Shown here in pieces: positions 26,586 through 33,289 of a DNA stretch of 44,878 nt. The stretch comes from a virus, in IMG/VR virus record IMGVR_UViG_3300017971_000101, positions 1-44,878 of that record. One strand, 5' to 3'. A program made the translations under genes and the position numbers. Numbering within the stretch: the first letter of the stretch is position 1; the number at the start of each line of letters is the position of its first letter. The notes under the pieces were generated by a model. It was given only the letters and a program-made list of their open reading frames with translations. It made no database searches and was not told the DNA's origin.

Positions 26586-28109
26586 CTAATTTATTGCAGA
26601 AATCAAGCGTTTAATTTTTTTTGGAGAAAATCCCAAAGATTTATACGTCTGAATTAAGTCAAAATGCTTACTTGTATTGCTATATTTTTTGTAAAAAGGT
26701 AGCTTTTTTGCTCTTTTTTCACGATTTTTGGCCCTTTGTGCATTTTTTTGGGCTATTTGACCAGCGAATATTTTAAGGAATTTTTTTAGAAAAACAACCC
26801 CATATCTCATACTATCTACCGCATCATCGTCTTTTTTGACAGGCTCCTCTTTATAATCCAGATCGTCATAATCCATATTCGGGGGCTCTTGCCAACGGTA
26901 CGTTTCCAGCTGATTAAATAAATTGGGGCAGCGGTGAATATCGACATATAGCCGGGGCGGGCCAATCGAGGGCTTAATCAAGTCGTTTACGATCTGGATC
27001 CCCGGCACAACCGCGTTATTTCCAGGCAGCAGCGGGATCCCGTATTCCTTCCTGAGGATATCTTTCGGCCGGACACCAGAGGTCTGGTCCTTTTTTGCGC
27101 TGGCGGGATCGATAATATTGCGAAAATAAGTGTCTTTTGCCAGGACCGATCGCAAGATCTTACCGACATCGCCGGTTAAAAGGCCCTTGCGGAAGATCTC
27201 GTCGTAGATATAGATCGCCCGGCCATCCGTAGCCATCTTCAAAATGCAGGTTTTGTGGGTGATCCCCAGGTCCGTGGAAGTGATTTTGATCAGGCCCTTC
27301 TTTTTCAGGACTTCTTCGGCGGGTTTGTGGTGGATCTCGGAGTTAAAATTGTGATAAACCAGGCCGATATTGGCCGACAGATCCGTGCAATAAACATACC
27401 GATCCATCCACTCCTCGGAATGGACCGCCGCCATATCCGGTATAAAGGTGTCGGGCAGGGTGGGGTTGTCATTGGTGGGGCAAACCCAATAAGCCAGATC
27501 GGACCGCTGCTCCTTGCCGCCCCGGACAATGATGTCGTCGCCGTCGCCGCCCTCTGGCCGGTCCCGCATCCACACCTTCCACAGCCAATTCCTCCCCTCC
27601 CAATTCGCCGTGATCCAGGATTTAAAGGAGGTGGCCTTGACATCCGGGGGATTCCGCATCCGGGACCAGAGAAAAGAGATGGTATCGGAATACTTACCTA
27701 CGTCGGGGTCGTCAATATGAAATCCGCATATATGCAGACCCTTGAGTTTGGCCCGCTTGAGGGTCAGGGGCCGGAAAATAATCTTGCAATCGTTTATCAG
27801 GATGATCGCGTTCTTTCCGCGATCGGCGATAAACTTTTTCATTATGCCGGCGGCCTTACAGATCCGTAGGTAATCCTCTTGGATCTCGTCCTCGACATTA
27901 TCCCAGGTGTTCCTGGAAACTAGAAAAATATGGCCGGGGTTCTGAAAACAGTGCTCAAGGACCGCGTGGATAGTGGGGTAGGTTTTGCCTGCGCCGTAGC
28001 CGCCGATCAGCAGCTTGTTCCTGGCGGCGCTGGCATGGAACTCGGCCTGGCGCTGATTAATCGGGTGATAATACCCGAGCCCGACCGCATTAATCGACTC
28101 AGCTGACAT
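26586..28109 (-). CDS. Large terminase subunit
   Basis: The 507-residue packaging motor. The ATPase part has a Walker A motif (GGYGAGKT, about residues 36-43) and a Walker B-like acidic strand (GFHIDDPD, about 130). The nuclease part has the three acidic sites: STDLG near 277, IDPASA near 334, and DDDAVDSMRY near 427. A long basic tail ends the protein. The start overlaps the small terminase by 11 bases. It cuts and pumps concatemeric DNA into the prohead through the portal. Confidence 0.9.
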   Translation of the reverse strand: MSAESINAVGLGYYHPINQRQAEFHASAARNKLLIGGYGAGKTYPTIHAVLEHCFQNPGHIFLVSRNTWDNVEDEIQEDYLRICKAAGIMKKFIADRGKNAIILINDCKIIFRPLTLKRAKLKGLHICGFHIDDPDVGKYSDTISFLWSRMRNPPDVKATSFKSWITANWEGRNWLWKVWMRDRPEGGDGDDIIVRGGKEQRSDLAYWVCPTNDNPTLPDTFIPDMAAVHSEEWMDRYVYCTDLSANIGLVYHNFNSEIHHKPAEEVLKKKGLIKITSTDLGITHKTCILKMATDGRAIYIYDEIFRKGLLTGDVGKILRSVLAKDTYFRNIIDPASAKKDQTSGVRPKDILRKEYGIPLLPGNNAVVPGIQIVNDLIKPSIGPPRLYVDIHRCPNLFNQLETYRWQEPPNMDYDDLDYKEEPVKKDDDAVDSMRYGVVFLKKFLKIFAGQIAQKNAQRAKNREKRAKKLPFYKKYSNTSKHFDLIQTYKSLGFSPKKIKRLISAIN

Positions 28110-28653
28110 CTTCTTCCTGGGCCGGCTGCTCGATCACAACCGCGTTTTTTACACCCTGGCCGGCATTGGTATTTGGCATAATAATATTAATCGGGGTCTG
28201 GCCCTGGCCGCCCTTATCTGGTTTAAGAAATGCGGATCCGGCCTGCGCCACCAGCTTGGAAACGCGCCGGATCTCAGCGATCACCGCCAGCTTGACACCG
28301 ATCGGCTTGGGGACCGCCACCTCCTTGCCGGTTTTTTTATCGACCACGATCTCGTCCTTGAGCATATCTTCCAGCCGCTGGAGCTGGATCAGCATCTTGT
28401 CGTGGAGGATCTGCTGGGCCTGCCGGGGATCCGCTTTCTTGTTTAGGGTGAAGGTCACATATTTTATAGCGTTACAGATGCTGTGGTGGGACCGCTGGTA
28501 TTTCTTCATCAGCTGCTGGTACGTCAAGTGGTTCTCGACGTAATCGGTATAGATCTCGAAATACTTGGCCTGGATCGCCTTGTTCTTCGGCCGGTAAACT
28601 TCTGAGTGCTTGTACCGGCTTATGTCTGTGACCTCTCCCCGGTTTGTGCCCAT
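28099..28653 (-). CDS. Small terminase subunit candidate
   Basis: A 184-residue protein. The N-terminal part (YFEIYTDYVENHLTYQQLMK, then RSHHSICNAIKYV) is a helix-turn-helix-type DNA-binding domain of the kind used to recognise packaging sites. The middle is helical, and the C-terminus is flexible (GQGQTPINIIMPNTN). It overlaps the large terminase start and is coupled to the DHH gene before it by a TAATG junction. Assigned by domain type and position. Confidence 0.7.
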   Translation of the reverse strand: MGTNRGEVTDISRYKHSEVYRPKNKAIQAKYFEIYTDYVENHLTYQQLMKKYQRSHHSICNAIKYVTFTLNKKADPRQAQQILHDKMLIQLQRLEDMLKDEIVVDKKTGKEVAVPKPIGVKLAVIAEIRRVSKLVAQAGSAFLKPDKGGQGQTPINIIMPNTNAGQGVKNAVVIEQPAQEEDVS

Positions 28654-29516
28654 TAGGTGTCGCGGTACCTCTTAATCTCCAGACCCTTGAAGGGGTAGTC
28701 TGGGGTGACGAATCCGGCCGCATTGACGTGGCCGCCGCCGCCCATCTCCACCGCGATTTTGCTTACGTCGATGTCAGGGTTTTCCGTATAAAGGCTAAAG
28801 GTCCAGCGCTCGCCGTCGAAGAAGAACGGGGCCATAATGTCATAGCTGTCTTTGGGCACACTGTCAAAGACCTGGCTGCCGAGCTTGCCGCAGGCGCTGA
28901 TCACCCGGTAGCCCCAATGGTTGACGTAAAAGGCCCAAGACTTCATCCGGCCGTAGTCCTCTTTGTCGTTGTAGGTCTTAATGGCCGCGCCCTTGCGGAT
29001 CACTTCCTCGGACAGCTTGTGGGACTCATTATAATCCAGCCACCCTTTCCAGGTATCGGCCCAGGGCTGGGTGTTGTAGCACCGGCAGCCCAGCTGAAAC
29101 ATACGGGTGTCGTCGCCGTACTTGAACTCCCAGATGTCGTAATCATCCAGCAATTCCAGGACCCTTGGCGCGGGCTCGTTGGGGAAGTAGTAGTGCCAGG
29201 CCGCCATACAACCGGATGGCTTGTCGTCGTACCGCAGCCCGGCAATTTTGTCAGAGAGGTGACGGTGGAAATCGATGGCGGTTTTATGGTGGTCGATCCA
29301 TGTCACATTCTCGGTGATTTTAAGCAGCCGATCAAACTCTCCCTCGAGGAGAGAGAAATCGACAAATATCACTTCTTCCCCTGGCTTGATCTCGTCCCAG
29401 GGAAAACGGTGATTATAATTAATCGCGGTGAACTTAATCCACTTGTCCGGGAACTTCCGCTTGACGATCGCGGCCGCGCACTTCCCGTCCATATCGATAT
29501 GATAAAAGCATCTCAT
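28653..29516 (-). CDS. DHH/DHHA1-family phosphoesterase
   Basis: A 287-residue enzyme with the full motif set. HIDMDGKC is at residues 6-13, VDFSL near 49, IDHHKT near 74 (the DHH signature) and GGGGHVNAAG near 258 (the substrate-binding DHHA1 signature). Family members cleave phosphodiesters: short RNAs, pAp, or cyclic dinucleotides such as c-di-AMP. It is too short and motif-limited for full RecJ. In phages, such enzymes could scavenge nucleotides or destroy signalling nucleotides used by host defence. The exact substrate cannot be read from sequence. It sits just before the terminase genes. Confidence 0.8.
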   Translation of the reverse strand: MRCFYHIDMDGKCAAAIVKRKFPDKWIKFTAINYNHRFPWDEIKPGEEVIFVDFSLLEGEFDRLLKITENVTWIDHHKTAIDFHRHLSDKIAGLRYDDKPSGCMAAWHYYFPNEPAPRVLELLDDYDIWEFKYGDDTRMFQLGCRCYNTQPWADTWKGWLDYNESHKLSEEVIRKGAAIKTYNDKEDYGRMKSWAFYVNHWGYRVISACGKLGSQVFDSVPKDSYDIMAPFFFDGERWTFSLYTENPDIDVSKIAVEMGGGGHVNAAGFVTPDYPFKGLEIKRYRDT

Positions 29517-29800
29517 TGGTCGTCCTCCTCGTCAAAATTGGTGCATCTGACCTCGTGGGCCAGGCGGTTGTTGGCGCTGTCTTTGTGTTCGCACCTGTCA
29601 CACATCGGCACCGGCGCGAACCGGGCCAGGAAGTCGGCCTCGGTCATAACGGCCAGGGTCCCCTCGGGATCCCTGACAGCGTACATTCCGGCGGCGATCG
29701 TAATCTCCTCGCCTGCGGCAAAGGCATCGATTTCGGCCATATTCTCGCCGTCGTACTGCACGGCATTATAAACCTGTGGTCGTTGGATATATTTGCTCAT
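29513..29800 (-). CDS. Small zinc-site hypothetical protein, 95 aa
   Basis: The N-terminal 65 residues match a phage family of small beta proteins with a conserved strand (GMYAVRDPEGTLAVMTEADF). A CDRCEHKD site and a further cysteine (VRCTNF) follow, which could bind zinc. It overlaps neighbours at both ends (the ATG of the DHH gene and the stop of the lipoprotein gene), so it is part of the late operon. Function unknown. Confidence 0.65.
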   Translation of the reverse strand: MSKYIQRPQVYNAVQYDGENMAEIDAFAAGEEITIAAGMYAVRDPEGTLAVMTEADFLARFAPVPMCDRCEHKDSANNRLAHEVRCTNFDEEDDQ

Positions 29801-30267
29801 ACTGCTGTCCTTAAATAGTCAAAGGCCACTTCGGGCCGGGAGATACGGACACCGCCAAACCAGGCGCTGTTCTCTAAGTTTTTTGCCAGATTTTTTAGGT
29901 AGCGCCGCTGGGCCCGCCGGGTCTTGAAGTTGAGCCGGCCCCAGGTGAGGGACCACCTCTGCCTCTGCGCCAGGCCCCGAGCATCTGCGGCACGGACACG
30001 ATCAGGGCTAAGACCCAGATAAGTGAGAAGATTGCCATCGAAACGATGCGGAAAACGCGGGCCCCCGCCCTGGCTAAGATACTTTTCGGCATAAGCGCGT
30101 GCCCGTGCCATAGCCTCTCGGGAGGAGATCCCAGAGTTTGGTCCCTTCTTCCACTCGTCGAGCGGGGCATCCATTGGAGGCGGCCACTGTTTTTTGTCAC
30201 GGCACCCCAGGAACCCAAGTGCTGTCGAGGCCAGCACAGCCTTTAAAAAATTGCGTCTGTTGGTCAT
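29797..30267 (-). CDS. Putative Tat-exported lipoprotein, 156 aa
   Basis: It starts MTNRRNFLKAVLASTALGFLGC. This has a twin-arginine export motif (RRNFLK), a short apolar stretch and a cysteine in a lipobox-like site (FLGC), after which the mature protein would be lipid-anchored. The rest is basic and polar with no recognised domain. Phage lipoproteins are known for superinfection exclusion or for helping lysis (Rz1-like), but Tat-dependent ones are unusual. It lies in the first part of the late operon beside a one-pass membrane protein. ATG 30267 has GAGGAC upstream. The Tat assignment is from the motif only. Confidence 0.65.
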   Translation of the reverse strand: MTNRRNFLKAVLASTALGFLGCRDKKQWPPPMDAPLDEWKKGPNSGISSREAMARARAYAEKYLSQGGGPRFPHRFDGNLLTYLGLSPDRVRAADARGLAQRQRWSLTWGRLNFKTRRAQRRYLKNLAKNLENSAWFGGVRISRPEVAFDYLRTAV

Positions 30268-30286
30268 AATATGTCCTCATTTTTAT

Positions 30287-30493
30287 TTATCCCCGTTTCT
30301 TCTTAGTCCGGGGGTGTAATTTCTTAACCAGGGGGATCTTGTGCCCCCAGCGCCACAACAGGTAGCCCGCGACAACAACGGCGGCGATCGCGGAAATGCC
30401 GGTAAGTGACAGCTCGAAGTAGTCGCCGATCTTGAGCGTAAAGCCGGTGTCGCGGACCACATCCTCTATGCTCTCAACCGAGTAGCTCTGCAT
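30287..30493 (-). CDS. Small one-pass membrane protein, 68 aa
   Basis: It has an acidic N-terminus, one clear membrane helix (LTGISAIAAVVVAGYLLWRW) and a strongly basic C-terminus (HPRTKKKRG). I start it at ATG 30493, which has AAGGTG just upstream; GTG 30499 is also in frame. The layout is that of small phage holins or spanin-like membrane proteins. It follows directly after the first late gene and precedes the lipoprotein gene, so the two may act together at the inner membrane (inference). Confidence 0.55.
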   Translation of the reverse strand: MQSYSVESIEDVVRDTGFTLKIGDYFELSLTGISAIAAVVVAGYLLWRWGHKIPLVKKLHPRTKKKRG

Positions 30494-30495
30494 CC

Positions 30496-31047
30496 TCACC
30501 TTGCGGGCCGGCTCTGCACCTTGCGGGTCTGGGCGGCCTGGCCGCGCCAGAGCTCGGGATCGCTAATGTCAAAGGGATCGCTCTCGGGGGTGGTCCGCAG
30601 CTTTTTTTCCGGCACATTTTTAAGCCTGGGCTCTTTGGGCGAGGACAGGAAATTGACAATGGCCTCAACCGTCCGGTCCCAAAAGCTCTTTTGCTCGCGG
30701 GAAAGCCGGGCCTTGCGCTTGAGCTCCAGCAGCGTGTCGCGCTGCTCCTTGGGCATATTGGCATAGACAACGGCCTCGGCCGCCTCGTCTTGCTGCCGGG
30801 GCGAGAGCTTGCTGTAATCCGTCACCCCGTACTTCTTCATCACCTGCTTGGTGATGGGATCCAGGGCCTCGTAGTCCCGTTTCTTCTCAGCCGCCACGTC
30901 CTCGTCGTAAAACAGCTTGTCCTCTTTAAAGGCCCGGTCAAACTCCATCTTCTGCGTGCCGCGCAGCTCGCTCTTGTCGGCCGCGCCATATCGCGCCAAA
31001 ACCTGTCGTGATCGCCAATACGGTGATCTTTTCATTTCTTTTGCCAT
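30496..31047 (-). CDS. First gene of the late arm, hypothetical, 183 aa
   Basis: I chose ATG 31047 because GGAGG lies five or six bases upstream and the promoter lies just beyond it; the longer in-frame start at 31140 would begin upstream of the promoter. The protein is charged and mostly helical, with no recognised family. The mRNA leader is very short, about 20 bases. Being first under a strong consensus promoter, it may be expressed early and strongly. Its TGA overlaps the GTG/ATG region of the next membrane-protein gene. Function unknown. Confidence 0.65.
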   Translation of the reverse strand: MAKEMKRSPYWRSRQVLARYGAADKSELRGTQKMEFDRAFKEDKLFYDEDVAAEKKRDYEALDPITKQVMKKYGVTDYSKLSPRQQDEAAEAVVYANMPKEQRDTLLELKRKARLSREQKSFWDRTVEAIVNFLSSPKEPRLKNVPEKKLRTTPESDPFDISDPELWRGQAAQTRKVQSRPAR

Positions 31048-31056
31048 CCGATCCTC

Positions 31057-31084
31057 CGGTATTATGGATATATCCATTATACCG
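31057..31084 (-). promoter_or_regulatory. 28-base near-perfect palindrome over the start site of the minus arm
   Basis: Thirteen of fourteen base pairs are symmetric around 31070/31071, with a perfect 14-base core ATGGATATATCCAT. It covers the -10 box and the expected start point, so a protein bound here would block transcription. This is a good candidate operator for a phage or host regulator. Alternatively the transcript's first bases form a hairpin. Confidence 0.6.
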
Positions 31085-31104
31085 CTTTTTATACCCCCTG
31101 TCAA
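31076..31104 (-). promoter_or_regulatory. Consensus sigma70-type promoter for the minus arm
   Basis: On the minus strand, TTGACA (31099-31104) and TATAAT (31076-31081) are separated by exactly 17 bases, a perfect match to the bacterial housekeeping promoter. Transcription should start near 31069-31070 and read through the late arm. Host RNA polymerase can therefore use it directly, and no phage RNA polymerase gene is present. Confidence 0.85.
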
Positions 31105-31226
31105 TTCATTTTTATAAAAATAATGACAATTTCCTTCCATATCCGGTAACTACGGCCCGCGCAAGCCGTTCTTCGCCGGCTTTCCCGCCCCTGGGTCCTG
31201 GGATAATGTAACTTTGGCCAAGGTTT

Positions 31227-31249
31227 TTTTCGCTCCTGTAAGGCGAAAA
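31227..31249. repeat. Hairpin repeat A (TTTTCGC/GCGAAAA)
   Basis: A 7-bp perfect stem with a 9-base loop. A related hairpin lies about 105 bases downstream. The T-rich side precedes the stem and the A-rich side follows it, the reverse of a terminator, so it is more likely a protein-binding or origin element. Confidence 0.5.
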
Positions 31250-31331
31250 TTCTTAAGGGGTGAGTGAAGTCAAGGCCCTGGGGCCCATAAAATGATAGCA
31301 CGGGGGCAACTTCATTCAAGGTGGGTGAAGG

Positions 31332-31356
31332 TTTTTCGCTCGTATAAAGCGAAAAA
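31332..31356. repeat. Hairpin repeat B (TTTTTCGCT/AGCGAAAAA)
   Basis: A 9-bp perfect stem with a 7-base loop, related to the hairpin at 31227-31249. The flanks also show inverted similarity: CTTAAGGGGT near 31252 and ACCCCTAAG near 31362. The two hairpins could therefore be parts of one larger structure. Confidence 0.5.
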
Positions 31357-31483
31357 ATGATACCCCTAAGGTCCCTTGAAGAAAAAAAATCGGGGTCTGT
31401 TTTTTCGCCAGAGCTGATGTCCGTGGGTGAGCATATTTAATAAGGGCAGACGGCGCAAGACACGGGGTAGAGGGGGGGGGTGG

Positions 31484-31497
31484 TCAATGGCATTACC
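31484..31497 (+). repeat. Direct repeat, copy 1 of 2
   Basis: TCAATGGCATTACC occurs here and again at 31626-31639 in the control region. Both copies lie in non-coding DNA on the plus-arm side. Possible iteron or regulator site. Confidence 0.45.
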
Positions 31498-31625
31498 GAT
31501 TTCCCGGACCTAGACCCGGAAATTGAATAATGGGATCGATTTCTGGCGACTTTTTTGGGAAATTATTATCCCTTTGTCTTGGATAGGTCGGATCATCAAC
31601 AATTAGTCAATAAAAGAGAGAGCAA

Positions 31626-31639
31626 TCAATGGCATTACC
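31626..31639 (+). repeat. Direct repeat, copy 2 of 2
   Basis: Second copy of TCAATGGCATTACC, three bases before the first copy of the early leader repeat. Confidence 0.45.
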
Positions 31640-31641
31640 TG

Positions 31642-31673
31642 GCTGCCCAAACAGGCAAAATCATCAAAAAGTA
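31642..31673 (+). repeat. Early leader repeat, copy 1 of 3
   Basis: It matches the leaders at 33249 and 34371 over roughly 30 bases, with a shared core CAAACAGGCAAAATCA followed by an A-rich stretch. This copy lacks the GGAGG that follows in the other two; ATG comes directly after AAAAAGT. It lies in the control region, not in front of an obvious gene. Confidence 0.6.
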
Positions 31674-31951
31674 TGATCGCAAGCAGCAAAAATCAGCAAA
31701 CACGGCAAGGCTATAGGGAAAGAGAAAAGCTATGCCATAGAAAAGAGCCCAACTACAGGAATATCTTTAGGGGGGGTATAAGTATATTCGTGTTTTATAA
31801 ACTGAATACATATTATATAGTAGATTATATTAAATTATCCAAAAAATGCCTAATATTGATTTTAGTTAGTAGTATTATACTGATAGGCCCTATAGATCAG
31901 GGTAAAAAGTTTGTAGTTAGTTTATTAAGACTTTTTTCTATTATATGCAAT

Positions 31952-31965
31952 TTTCCGGCCGGAAA
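31952..31965. promoter_or_regulatory. 14-base perfect palindrome upstream of the sliding clamp gene
   Basis: TTTCCGGCCGGAAA lies 53 bases before the start of the first plus-arm gene, in otherwise AT-rich DNA. Its position suits an operator near the early promoter. Confidence 0.45.
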
Positions 31966-32018
31966 TACCTCATTTTCGACGGTTAAAATAAAATTATATT
32001 AATAAGTAGGAGTTTATT

Positions 32019-33242
32019 ATGAAAAATGTATTTAGAGTATTTGACAAGATGAGCAAGCGCAAGAGTAATTTTACGATCCTTTCGACGGTAATGGTATCGG
32101 GCGAGGTCGCGACAATGACAGACAATGACACGGTTGTAAAATACCGCAATTCTTTACTTTCGGGCCTGGCGGCCGGATGTTACCAGGTTAGGGATATTAA
32201 AAACTACCTGGAAAGGGGAATAGAGCCCAAAGCGGCCGACATTACCCCAATTACTGACTACCCGGAAGTAGGGGAAATGGATCTAATCAAAGGCGACGAC
32301 ATTGATTTTAACTTATGGCATGAGCATCTGGAAATACTCAAGGCCGTGGGCCCGTCGAAATATAGCCTTGCGGGAGTCTATGTCGAGGCCGATTATATTA
32401 TAGCCATTGACGGCCGCCGCCTAATTAAATCGCCGTCGGGCCTGAAATTGGGGGACGGCGAGGCCGCAACGATTGACGGCGCGGGCCTGGAAATAGTCAA
32501 ATTGGGGTTTACGTCGTGCCGTGTCTATGTCGATATCGAGGGCAAGAAAACGACATTTTCTCACGACAATTTGGCTATATCTGTTAGGCATTTACAGGGT
32601 AAATACCCTAACTGGAAAATGTTTATACCCATATCATTTGATAGTGAAATAACCGTTGACAGTGACAGGTTGCGGGCCATACTAAGGGTGAATAAAGAGT
32701 ATTTAGACAAGGACACGAACAAGGTTATTTTTACGCAGGACAAGGGGCAATTAATTGTCGAGGTACCGGGCGGGCCCGTGTTTAAAACCCCTGTTAAAAA
32801 CAACGTCGGCAAGGCCGCACAATTCGCCCTAAACCATAGCCTATTAAGCGCATATCTCAAGCGGGCACAAGACTATATTATGTTTACCTTCAACGACCCC
32901 ATACAGCCCTTCAAGATCGTACGGAAGGAAAATGCGGACACGACATTTATTTTAATGCCGATGAAAGTATGTGACGAAAAAGAGCAGGCCCCGGTCTATG
33001 ACGTTGACCAGGTAAAGGAAATGCTCGACAGTGTGGGCCCTGTCAAGGTCAAGCGGGCCCAGGTCAAGCCGTCCCGTCCCGCCGCCGCTGCGCCTGCTAG
33101 CTGGGAAAGGGAAAAAGCGGAAATGCTGAAATTGATCCAGGCACAGCAGCAGCAGATCGAGGAAATGCAGGCGGCCGTAAACAGGGCCGAGAGGTCAGAG
33201 CTTGCGGCGCTGCGCCTGGTAAAAAAAGCGGGCCGGATATAA
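32019..33242 (+). CDS. DnaN-like DNA polymerase sliding clamp with C-terminal coiled coil
   Basis: A 407-residue protein with the order and landmarks of the three-domain bacterial beta clamp. A YSLAGVYVEADY strand precedes IAIDGRRLI, where clamps read ATDGHRL. HLQGKYPNWKMFIP matches the clamp's '..fPdy..iiP'. LRAILRVN and the final FILMPMKV match the 'yvlMPm' end. After the clamp there is about 70 residues of extra Lys/Arg/Ala-rich sequence and a coiled coil (MLKLIQAQQQQIEEMQAAVN). It would ring DNA and hold a polymerase. It is the first gene of the plus arm, with TAGGAG before its ATG. Sequence is divergent, so family membership is by motif. Confidence 0.7.
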   Translation: MKNVFRVFDKMSKRKSNFTILSTVMVSGEVATMTDNDTVVKYRNSLLSGLAAGCYQVRDIKNYLERGIEPKAADITPITDYPEVGEMDLIKGDDIDFNLWHEHLEILKAVGPSKYSLAGVYVEADYIIAIDGRRLIKSPSGLKLGDGEAATIDGAGLEIVKLGFTSCRVYVDIEGKKTTFSHDNLAISVRHLQGKYPNWKMFIPISFDSEITVDSDRLRAILRVNKEYLDKDTNKVIFTQDKGQLIVEVPGGPVFKTPVKNNVGKAAQFALNHSLLSAYLKRAQDYIMFTFNDPIQPFKIVRKENADTTFILMPMKVCDEKEQAPVYDVDQVKEMLDSVGPVKVKRAQVKPSRPAAAAPASWEREKAEMLKLIQAQQQQIEEMQAAVNRAERSELAALRLVKKAGRI

Positions 33243-33248
33243 TCCGGC

Positions 33249-33284
33249 CTGCTCAAACAGGTAAAATCATCAAAATACAGGAGG
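33249..33284 (+). repeat. Early leader repeat, copy 2 of 3
   Basis: It reads CTGCTCAAACAGGTAAAATC followed by ATCAAAATACAGGAGG. It lies in the gap between the clamp gene and the ArdC-like gene and includes that gene's ribosome-binding site. Compare copies at 31642 and 34371. Confidence 0.7.
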
Positions 33285-33289
33285 ACACA

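Larger units (their letters stand above)
31105..32018. other. AT-rich, repeat-rich intergenic control region (possible origin)
   Basis: About 0.9 kb without a convincing gene lies between the two divergent arms. It holds two hairpins of the TTTTCGC/GCGAAAA type, a third TTTTTTCGC box (31400-31408), a G9 run near 31472, a 14-base direct repeat, one copy of the early leader repeat, an AT-rich stretch from about 31780 and a 14-base palindrome near 31952. A 109-codon frame (31673-32002) is AT-rich and probably not a gene. The layout fits a replication origin and early promoter zone. No clear plus-strand promoter could be fixed. Confidence 0.6.

Noticed and set aside
28644-29771. Long (375-codon) plus-strand frame opposite the DHH gene
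   Set aside because: It is a shadow of the DHH and neighbouring genes, which have full motifs on the other strand; the plus-strand translation has no motif.
31101-31319. A 72-codon minus-strand frame upstream of the late promoter
   Set aside because: It lies upstream of a perfect promoter, covers hairpin repeats and has no Shine-Dalgarno site or recognisable protein pattern.
31673-32002. A 109-codon plus-strand frame in the control region
   Set aside because: It has no ribosome-binding site, is much more AT-rich than the real genes, and overlaps the candidate origin/promoter features; probably non-coding.
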